Source: a candidate division CSSED10-310 bacterium
GTDB taxonomy: Bacteria; CSSED10-310; JAFGDC01
Direction: 5' to 3'
DNA: 11,611 nt
Assembly: GCA_016932295.1 (NCBI GenBank)
Contig: JAFGDC010000034.1
Location: 1-11,611 of the forward strand
Numbering within the stretch: position 1 is the first letter of the stretch; the number at the start of each line of letters is the position of its first letter. The notes under the pieces are model-generated. The model did not search any database and was not told the DNA's origin. It was given only the letters and a program-made list of their open reading frames with translations. The position numbers and the translations under genes were made by a program. This document shows positions 5,880-11,611 of the stretch, piece after piece.

Positions 5880-8800
5880 AACCACCCTTTTTTGGCCTTG
5901 GCGACCTTCGGGGGATGCACCGGATCAACATTGAAGAAGGTACCGAGTCCTTCATACTCACACCAATAATCGTATTCCAGGTAATCTCGCACTGTTCCGT
6001 TGGATTTGGTAATGGTATGGCGCTGCTCTGACACCGCCTTGGTTTCCGGGTCAAGTAAAAAATGATCGGCCAGCGCCTTGGCCTGATCCGCGCTGCTCAA
6101 TTCCAGGGCGAGTTGCTTGAGCACCGTCAGATACTGTGCTCCGGTCAGTTTGCGCCGTGATTTGCCCTGCATGGTGAACGGTATCGTGAAAGAGACTCCT
6201 CGCAGGCTGTTCTCGTACTCCAGGATGGTTGAAATGGAGCACTTTTTCGCCGACAGCAGGCACAAGGACTGCACGATGAAATCCTTGCGCCTGGTGCTGA
6301 TATTGTCGAAGCACTGGCTCTCCCCGCTCTTGGTGGTGAACTGACGCAGCACCTCTTCGGCATGGGTCGTCACTGCCTCCAATTGCTCATCCGAGAGACC
6401 TGCGGCTGCCTGGGGAAGAGAGGTCAGCAGGTCCACGAAGGGTTGGTTCCATAGGGTCACCAGCCGCCCGATTTTACCTTTTTCCAGCCCCCAGAGGTAA
6501 GAGATCAACTGCCCGATGACAATGGCCTGGAACGGATAGAGGACGACGCTGTCCTCGGGATATGTGAAGAGGTAGTCCACCGGATAGCTGCTCTGGTCCC
6601 GAAGTTCGTTGGCGTCCGAGGAATGGGCGAGCATGAAGGTGACGGCGGAGCGCGGTCCGATCTCGCGCGGGGATTTTCTCGCCCGCTCATTGAAGAAGGG
6701 CCATGCAGGCGGAGGGGCGTTGTGACCGACGATGGAGCCCACCTGGTACCTGGTCTGCCGCTTGATGTGGGCGTACTTGCCGTGCTGGAACATGAAGAAC
6801 TGCCAGCCGACGAACATTTCCTGGATCATCTCCGCTGCTTTGTGCGCCTGCTCGTCGAATACTCCATCCACGAAGCCGGTATAGATGAAATCGAAATTGC
6901 CTCCAACCAGATCATTCGAGAAGCTGCGGATATTCTCTATGAGCCGCTGATCGCCGGTGATGCGCTCAATCACTTCCGGTACCTGATAGAGTTCCTCATA
7001 GACGCTTGCCGCATAATCACTTGAGATGTCCTCTCGAACCTCTCCGATGTAGGTGTCCAGTGCAAGTTGCCATTGCAGGGAGGCCAGCGCGGCGAAGGTC
7101 GAACCTACGCATTCCTCTTCCGGCAGATTGGTGACACCGGTGCCGGCCGGTCGCAGGATTGCGCGATCCTGGCCCTTGCCCATGCCGCCAAGGTAACTGG
7201 CTTCGATATTGGTGATGACGTAAACCCATGGCACCCAGTCGTGCAAGAAGCGCAACATGTCAGCCTGCAGGTCCTCGATGCGTTTTCCCGCATGGAGATG
7301 CTTCTTGATCTCCCTGATGAGGGCTAGGGTGCCACCGACGTCACGTCGGGTAGGATCCCGCCGGTCCATCTCCAACTGGGCGCGACCGAGGACGGCTTGC
7401 AGGTTGGTAAGCTGTTGGACGAACTTGACCGTGTCGGAGGTGCCGCCAGTGTTGGAATTGGCGATGAGGAGCGTATCCCGGTTGATGTAGGAGGGGGATG
7501 TATCGGCGCCGGTGAAACCCTCCAGGACCAGGGTCGGCAGCGTATGCAGGCCGAGTTTCCTGGACATGAAGGCGGCGGTCTGGGAAATCATGAAGGATGT
7601 GCCGGCGGCGGCGATGATCTTGTGCTTGAGGGAGCGGATGACGAGGCGCCGTACTTCTTCGTTGTCGCTTGACATGGTCAGGCCGAGTCCGCTGTTTCCC
7701 AATCGCAAGCGCACGCGGCCCTCACCGTCCCGATAGAATAGCTTGTCACGGTTGTCACGAAGCGCCATGGGCTGAATGACCATGATTTCTTCGCCATATT
7801 TGTTGAAAGGACAGGGAATCGGATTGCCCTCCAGGTCGGTGTAGGCGATCCGGAACACCTTGAGAGGCGCCAGCCGCTGGCGTCGCAGTAATCCCTCTTC
7901 TTCCGGGATCTCCTTGGGATCGATCGGGTGTCCCTCGTGATCTGCCAACGCGATCTTGCGTCCCGAATAAATATCGAAGAGTGATATGCAGCCATCCGAA
8001 TTGACTTCCAGTATCTCCCCCGGATGAATGTCGTAGACCGGCACCACGCCCTCGATGATATGTGCCTTCGCGCGAATGGACGGGAGATGCGTAACCTCGA
8101 TTGTCCGTTCGGTGGCGAGGGTGTACATTCCTTTCAGGTAATCTCCGGCATCGAGGATCGCCACCCGTTCCTTGAAAGAATTTTCCTCGGACCCGGTGAG
8201 AAGGACTGCCTTGCCATAGTTGGCCTCATCGAATTCGTGGGGGATATAGAACACGGCTTCGCCGCCTTCTTCGCCGCCCTCCCTGGAGCCGCCCCTGAGC
8301 AGGGTATAGGTGCCGCCGCCGATGAAACCGATCCTGGCCTTGCCTACCGACGAGAAAGACTGGAACACGAATTTACTGCTTGGATTGGAATACTCCAGCA
8401 CCCTGGCCACCACGCCGGCGGCGATGGTGACTTTCTTGGCGCCACGGTCCTGGAGGCGATGAGCCATCCGGTCGATATTGAGAATCTTGTGACCGACGGT
8501 GGAGAAGGTGTCATCCCGGAGGAAGCCTTTTTGCTTGAAGGGGCCGTATTCCCGGTCGTCGATGATGAAGGTCACCAGTGAATTCTCCAGGCGTATCGAG
8601 GCAGTCTTGCCGCTCAGATCATTCTGATCCGACAACTGGTAATCCTGCACCCCCAGGCGGTTGCCCGATTTGACCGTAAGGGTTTCCGTGCCGATCAAAT
8701 GGGGATCCGTGTATGCCAGCTTGTGCAGCGCGCCCACCAGGTGCCCTGATTGGAGGTGCTCGTAGAGCCATCTTTTCAACGCCGGTTCAATGCACGAATC

Positions 8801-9481
8801 CGAATTGGACAGGAACGTGAACCCTTCATCGGTCAGGAAAACCCGATAGGCATTGGCATCGTTTATATCGCCGTTGTGACTGTCGGCGAACAGGCTGCGC
8901 CCCCAACTCAGTTGCCGGTGCAGGGGATTCAATTTCTTCTCGCCGACGTTCATCGCATAGATGGTCATCGTATCCGAATGAAAGGCTTCCTGGTGAGGAT
9001 GGGCGTTCACCTTTGCATACATATCGCCTTGTGAAGCCTGCCGGATATGAGTCTGGATCGAGGTGACGAAATCCGTGCCGCGCAACTTCAGTTCCTCACA
9101 GAGGCGCGGCCAGGTCCGTAAAAGGTCGCCTCCGTCCCTCGATACCCTGGTGTCCGTCATGGTCGCCGGCAGGGTATAGCTCATGGCCTGCTCCAGAGCG
9201 ACCGACAGTTCCTCCTCGGTCATGCCGCTCCGACATTCACTCATCTCCTCGATGATGGAGTCGAGCTGCTTGTGTCCCACGGTGATGCCGCCGGCGTCGT
9301 ATCCCGCCTTGGTGTTCTTCATGGAGCAGTCTTCAGCCACGTACAGAGCGTACCGGCGACGCTCCGCCAGCAGTTCAAGGATTTCGGCCCGGGATCTGGG
9401 ATGATAGCCGTTCTCACGCTTCTCGAAGAACAGGTCCTTCAAGTGCATCGGAGCCAGATTGATATTGAATATTCTGCACAT
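5876..9481 (-). CDS. Giant GlmS-like protein: class II glutamine amidotransferase plus two SIS domains
   Basis: A 1201-residue protein, about twice the length of GlmS. It starts MCRIF, placing Cys2 as the N-terminal nucleophile of an Ntn-type glutaminase, which fixes the start; AAGGA lies 9 nt upstream. The GlmS glutaminase motifs follow: HIRQAS (Arg147; GlmS HTRWAT), NAHPH (159-163), HNGD (Asn203-Gly204) and SNSDS (Asp228). The 25-residue Asn-Asp spacing equals that of E. coli Asn98-Asp123. Residues about 235-600 match nothing I recognise. SIS1 (about 610-800) has AGTS (626-629), the phosphate-binding loop SNTGGTSDT (676-684; GlmS SQSGETADT), ITN (756-758), and AGTGVTN with GSTFAA. SIS2 (about 860-1005) is weaker; it ends in LYPFQAIVIGQLISYLWGLEKG but lacks the GELKHGP motif. 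About 190 residues of unknown type close the protein, so there is no GlmS-like C-terminal lysine tail. Probably cytoplasmic and glutamine-dependent, acting on a phosphosugar or similar; whether it makes glucosamine-6-phosphate is doubtful. Confidence 0.85.
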   Translation of the reverse strand: MCRIFNINLAPMHLKDLFFEKRENGYHPRSRAEILELLAERRRYALYVAEDCSMKNTKAGYDAGGITVGHKQLDSIIEEMSECRSGMTEEELSVALEQAMSYTLPATMTDTRVSRDGGDLLRTWPRLCEELKLRGTDFVTSIQTHIRQASQGDMYAKVNAHPHQEAFHSDTMTIYAMNVGEKKLNPLHRQLSWGRSLFADSHNGDINDANAYRVFLTDEGFTFLSNSDSCIEPALKRWLYEHLQSGHLVGALHKLAYTDPHLIGTETLTVKSGNRLGVQDYQLSDQNDLSGKTASIRLENSLVTFIIDDREYGPFKQKGFLRDDTFSTVGHKILNIDRMAHRLQDRGAKKVTIAAGVVARVLEYSNPSSKFVFQSFSSVGKARIGFIGGGTYTLLRGGSREGGEEGGEAVFYIPHEFDEANYGKAVLLTGSEENSFKERVAILDAGDYLKGMYTLATERTIEVTHLPSIRAKAHIIEGVVPVYDIHPGEILEVNSDGCISLFDIYSGRKIALADHEGHPIDPKEIPEEEGLLRRQRLAPLKVFRIAYTDLEGNPIPCPFNKYGEEIMVIQPMALRDNRDKLFYRDGEGRVRLRLGNSGLGLTMSSDNEEVRRLVIRSLKHKIIAAAGTSFMISQTAAFMSRKLGLHTLPTLVLEGFTGADTSPSYINRDTLLIANSNTGGTSDTVKFVQQLTNLQAVLGRAQLEMDRRDPTRRDVGGTLALIREIKKHLHAGKRIEDLQADMLRFLHDWVPWVYVITNIEASYLGGMGKGQDRAILRPAGTGVTNLPEEECVGSTFAALASLQWQLALDTYIGEVREDISSDYAASVYEELYQVPEVIERITGDQRLIENIRSFSNDLVGGNFDFIYTGFVDGVFDEQAHKAAEMIQEMFVGWQFFMFQHGKYAHIKRQTRYQVGSIVGHNAPPPAWPFFNERARKSPREIGPRSAVTFMLAHSSDANELRDQSSYPVDYLFTYPEDSVVLYPFQAIVIGQLISYLWGLEKGKIGRLVTLWNQPFVDLLTSLPQAAAGLSDEQLEAVTTHAEEVLRQFTTKSGESQCFDNISTRRKDFIVQSLCLLSAKKCSISTILEYENSLRGVSFTIPFTMQGKSRRKLTGAQYLTVLKQLALELSSADQAKALADHFLLDPETKAVSEQRHTITKSNGTVRDYLEYDYWCEYEGLGTFFNVDPVHPPKVAKAKKGWL

Positions 9482-9483
9482 TG

Positions 9484-9573
9484 TCAGGCTTCCTTACTGC
9501 GCGGGATGCCCACGTTCATGAAGGTTCCCGCTGCCTCCAAGTCACTGAGTGCCAAGCGTACATCACCCATCAT
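9484..9573 (-). CDS. Possible 29-residue leader peptide
   Basis: A minus-strand frame of 29 codons that starts with ATGATG, reads MMGDVRLALSDLEAAG and then TFMNVGIPRSKEA, and stops two bases before the ATG of the GlmS-like gene. The ribosome site of the large gene (AAGGA, 9491-9495) lies inside its last codons, so it could be translationally coupled. Against it: no Shine-Dalgarno precedes its ATG, and the best promoter candidate would start transcription inside it, leaving only the internal ATG of TFMNVG. No homology recognised; chance is quite possible. Confidence 0.2.
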   Translation of the reverse strand: MMGDVRLALSDLEAAGTFMNVGIPRSKEA

Positions 9574-9583
9574 GGCTTGTCAA
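9555..9583 (-). promoter_or_regulatory. Candidate promoter for the GlmS-like/hydrolase operon
   Basis: On the minus strand a perfect TTGACA (9578-9583) is followed after 17 bp by TACGCT (9555-9560). The -35 box matches all six consensus bases, the -10 only three. It lies about 75-100 bp upstream of the ATG at 9481, a suitable distance. Confidence 0.35.
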
Positions 9584-9963
9584 TTTTCGCTCCGGTGAGA
9601 CCGGCGGGCAGTTACACGAAGGGAGGGGGTTGTGGTCAAGATGCCTCCCCTGAAGGTTTCCTCACCAGGAAATGTATGAGAACCACCGGATCCGATTCGC
9701 CGCGATGGTGAGTGATTCTGTGTTTGGAAGTGGGTTGTCTGTGAAGCTGGATTCGGTGATTTATCGTCCTGGAGCGGCCTTTTTGCATCACCACCTCATG
9801 ATGCTACTGCAGTTCCCGGCTTGGAAGCGGGTGGATTTTTATTGGGTAATGAATTCAATTGATTAGGTTTGAACGCAGTACCCTGTCTCGCACAAACGAT
9901 CCCTCTGGTGGAAGTGGGAGAATGAAAAATCGTCGTTGCCGGGTAAAAACAGGGAGCACAGGT

Positions 9964-9993
9964 TTGACGTGAGCGGGTGGAGAGTGCTATTGT
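9964..9993 (+). promoter_or_regulatory. Candidate promoter for the lamin-tail-repeat gene
   Basis: TTGACG (9964-9969) and TATTGT (9988-9993) are separated by 18 bp, with the -10 box about 55 bp upstream of the ATG at 10050. The boxes match five and four consensus bases. The 16-bp palindrome at 10015-10030 lies just downstream of the expected start of transcription, where a repressor could block it. Confidence 0.4.
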
Positions 9994-10014
9994 TTTGCCG
10001 ATTTAACGCGCTTT

Positions 10015-10030
10015 TTCATGACGTCATGAA
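10015..10030. promoter_or_regulatory. Perfect 16-bp palindrome, candidate operator
   Basis: TTCATGACGTCATGAA is a perfect inverted repeat without a spacer, which suits a homodimeric transcription factor rather than an RNA hairpin, since no loop is left. It lies between the candidate promoter and the start codon of the lamin-tail gene. The first eight bases of its consensus are echoed by TTCATGAA at 9515-9522, between the minus-strand promoter candidate and the GlmS-like start. The binding protein is unknown. Confidence 0.45.
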
Positions 10031-10049
10031 CGTATTCCGGGAGTATGCG

Positions 10050-11611
10050 ATGAGACGATTCTATCCCTCGCCGGTCGGCTTGTTAGTGATGATGGTTGTG
10101 GCGATATCGGCCGGGATAATATGCCCGGTCGCCGCTCAGGGAACGGACATCCCGTATTCCCGCCTTCCTGGATCGGTGCCAGCGGCGGTGACGCCCACAC
10201 CCGCTTCGGGCAACGCATCGATACACCCGGCGCCGTTCCTGCAACCCTCCGCAACGCCGCCGATCCCTTATCCGGCGGTATGCATCTCCGAGTTGATGGT
10301 GAATCCCATCTCTCCCCAGGGCACCCACGAGTACGTGGAACTCTACAATATCAGTGGTGTGCCGCTGGTCATGACCGGTTGGCACGTTCTCGACGCTACC
10401 TCTCAGGATACGCTCATACCAGTGTCCGGCAGCGTGCTTCAACCAGGCCAACTGGCCGTGATTCTCCCGGAATCGTATGACGGTTTCTACGATGCCAAGA
10501 TCGATGCCGGCACCTTGCGATTCACCGTGACAGGCACCATCGGCAACGGGCTTTCCACCTCCGACACCATCACCATCACCAATGCCGACCAGGCGGTAAT
10601 GGGCACCTATGCATCGACATGGGATCCCACCAGTTACGACCCGGAGAGCGGGCGTTCGGTGGAAATCGCGGATTATTTCGGCGGTGATCACCTCGACAAC
10701 TATCATGTCTCCTTCTGCCCGGCGGATGGAACCGGTATCAATTCAGCCGGTGCGGCCAACTGTGATCCATACAGCCCCACACCATTCGAGACGGCGACTC
10801 CGACTCCCGTGCAATCAGGAACGCCAGCTCCAACCCAGACCTTCGCCCCCCACGTGATGTGCATCTCGGAAGTGATGATTTCCCCTTATTCACCCCAGTC
10901 GAACCACGAGTATGTAGAGGTGCGCAACACCAGCGCCGCACCCATCGATATGGCCGGGTGGTACATATTCGATTCTTCCAGCAACGATGCGTTGCTGCCC
11001 TTTGTCACCGGCGGTCCCACGGTGCTGCCGCCGGATGGGTTCGGCATTATCCTGCCGGAGACCTATGACGGTTTCTATGATGCCTTCATCCTGCCTGCCA
11101 CAATCAGGTTCAGAACGACCGGAACCATCGGCAACGGACTCTCGCCGACTGATCGGATTTCCATTCGGAACGGCCTGGGCGGTGATGAAATATGCACCTA
11201 TGCGAAGACTTGGGAACCATTCAATCCGCCCACTGCGCAGTCGGTTGAAATCGACAACTACAATGGACCGGATGCCCAGTGGAATTACCATTTATCGTAC
11301 TGTGATGAAGATGAAGCCACGGGGATCCACTCGGCCGGTGCACCCAATTGCTCGGTGCCTACTCCCACCCAGACGCCCACCCCCACCGTCACTCCCACCC
11401 CCACCGCCACGCTTACCGGGACTCCGCCCACCGCCACCCCGACACCGCAGCCCTGCGATTGTGGCCTGCGGATCAGTGAAGTGATGAGCGGCGCCACCAA
11501 AGTCGATCCAGATGGTTCCGACGACGACAATGATTTCGTTGAACTTTTCAATTGCTCCCAGGAACCATGGAATATTGAAGAGACAGCGCTCTACATCTGG
11601 GATGGCGAGGG
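10050..11611 (+). CDS. Exported lamin-tail-domain repeat protein (partial, runs off the window)
   Basis: The frame is open from ATG 10050 to the window edge (520 codons, no stop). GGGAG at 10039-10043 lies 6 nt before the ATG; an in-frame ATG at 10026 has no ribosome site. Residues 1-30 are a Sec signal peptide (MRRFYPSPVG, a hydrophobic core, cleavage near VAA/Q); Cys25 is not in a proper lipobox. A Pro/Ser/Thr-rich segment follows (about 33-76). Two homologous units start CISELM (Cys78) and CISEVM (Cys271), each with HEYVE, GW followed by a short strand, ILPE-[ST]-YDGFYDA, TGTIGNGLS and a closing SAGA-x-NC. This is the lamin-tail domain (LTD, PF00932) pattern. A third unit begins at about 473 (LRISEVMSG, DFVELFNCS) and is cut. 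A Thr-Pro linker separates units two and three. Such domains are common in large secreted bacterial proteins and probably mediate binding or adhesion; no catalytic domain is visible yet. Confidence 0.85.
   Translation, partial: MRRFYPSPVGLLVMMVVAISAGIICPVAAQGTDIPYSRLPGSVPAAVTPTPASGNASIHPAPFLQPSATPPIPYPAVCISELMVNPISPQGTHEYVELYNISGVPLVMTGWHVLDATSQDTLIPVSGSVLQPGQLAVILPESYDGFYDAKIDAGTLRFTVTGTIGNGLSTSDTITITNADQAVMGTYASTWDPTSYDPESGRSVEIADYFGGDHLDNYHVSFCPADGTGINSAGAANCDPYSPTPFETATPTPVQSGTPAPTQTFAPHVMCISEVMISPYSPQSNHEYVEVRNTSAAPIDMAGWYIFDSSSNDALLPFVTGGPTVLPPDGFGIILPETYDGFYDAFILPATIRFRTTGTIGNGLSPTDRISIRNGLGGDEICTYAKTWEPFNPPTAQSVEIDNYNGPDAQWNYHLSYCDEDEATGIHSAGAPNCSVPTPTQTPTPTVTPTPTATLTGTPPTATPTPQPCDCGLRISEVMSGATKVDPDGSDDDNDFVELFNCSQEPWNIEETALYIWDGE
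10281..11351 (+). repeat. Tandem lamin-tail-like protein repeats (two full copies)
   Basis: The units start at Cys78 (10281) and Cys271 (10860), 193 codons apart, and end at Cys238 (10763) and Cys434 (11351). Landmarks shared in order are [CI]SE, SPQ-x-x-HEYVE, ILPE-x-YDGFYDA, TGTIGNGLS, T-W-[DE]-P, SVEI, and GI-x-SAGA-x-NC. Each copy has three cysteines at equivalent places (78/223/238 and 271/418/434). A third, cut copy starts near 11466. Confidence 0.75.
11358..11453 (+). repeat. Thr-Pro-rich linker
   Basis: Residues about 437-468 alternate Thr and Pro (PTPTQTPTPTVTPTPTATL and onward), encoded by near-repetitive ACC/CCC/ACT codons. It is probably an extended, possibly glycosylated spacer between the second and third lamin-tail units. 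The beta-helix protein at 2401 has a shorter linker of the same kind. Confidence 0.65.

Larger units (their letters stand above)
9482..10049. other. Divergent intergenic region
   Basis: About 570 bp between the minus-strand GlmS-like gene and the plus-strand lamin-tail gene. It holds a candidate promoter for each direction, a possible 29-codon leader ORF on the minus strand (9484-9573), a small perfect hairpin TTTCCT-CACC-AGGAAA at 9657-9672, and a perfect 16-bp palindrome at 10015-10030. The middle part (about 9680-9960) is more AT-rich and shows no gene or repeat that I can support. Confidence 0.55.

Noticed and set aside
5886..5896. A run of six A on the minus strand near the end of the GlmS-like gene, where a -1 slip would read into the hydrolase frame without a stop
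   Set aside because: The register is C AAA AAA G rather than the efficient A AAA AAG, the fusion would bury a signal peptide inside a cytoplasmic protein, and the hydrolase gene has its own well-placed ATG.
4377..5969. Long plus-strand frames (255 and 274 codons) opposite the hydrolase gene
   Set aside because: They are His/Gln/Val-rich shadows of the minus-strand hydrolase, with no recognisable domain.
8024..8581. A 185-codon plus-strand frame, and several shorter ones, opposite the GlmS-like gene
   Set aside because: They are antisense to a gene with clear conserved motifs and show the composition of a complementary-strand shadow.
9626..9650. GGGAGG and CCTCCC inverted arms
   Set aside because: Six pairs across a loop of about 15 bases with no T-run is within chance for this composition.
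9813..9842. CCCGGCTTGGAAGCGGG followed by GATTTTTATT, looking like a plus-strand terminator
   Set aside because: The stem has a bulge and only six pairs, the T-run is displaced by several bases, and no plus-strand gene lies upstream that would need it.

Overview
The window looks like a stretch of bacterial chromosome of moderately high GC, with tightly packed genes and no rRNA, tRNA, CRISPR array or recognisable mobile element. Secreted proteins carry Thr-Pro linkers, a beta-helix and tandem lamin-tail-type repeats. That combination recalls large-genome, mostly uncultured lineages such as Sumerlaeota, Hydrogenedentota or other PVC/FCB-like groups. The lineage is an inference from protein style only; no marker gene is present.

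Layout, left to right. (1) 1-179 (+): the C-terminal end of a GHMP-family sugar or metabolite kinase, cut by the window edge. (2) 181-1791 (+): a cytoplasmic nucleotide pyrophosphatase/phosphodiesterase of the alkaline phosphatase superfamily, one base after the kinase stop and with every metal ligand visible; the two form an operon. (3) 1792-2400: a gene-free stretch with hairpins, a possible promoter and two tandem Shine-Dalgarno sites. (4) 2401-4194 (+): an exported right-handed beta-helix protein with a regular 25-28 residue rung, a cysteine in nearly every rung, a Thr-Pro linker and a C-terminal beta domain. (5) On the minus strand, reading leftward from 9481: a 1201-residue GlmS-like protein (class II glutamine amidotransferase, about 390 unassigned residues, two SIS domains, about 190 unassigned residues), followed through an ATGA stop/start overlap by an exported alpha/beta-hydrolase-fold protein whose nucleophilic serine is replaced by glycine. 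(6) 9482-10049: a divergent intergenic region with candidate promoters both ways and a perfect 16-bp palindrome. (7) 10050 to the right edge (+): an exported protein of repeated lamin-tail-like domains joined by Pro/Thr-rich linkers, open at the window end.

How they may work together: the kinase and phosphatase suggest phosphorylated sugar or nucleotide-sugar chemistry, and the GlmS-like protein suggests amino-sugar or related amidotransfer chemistry. The two large exported proteins look like cell-surface or adhesion proteins. The least conventional unit is the coupled pair at 4260-9481: a greatly enlarged GlmS-like amidotransferase translated together with an exported hydrolase-like protein that appears catalytically dead or repurposed. 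I do not recognise this as a described system.
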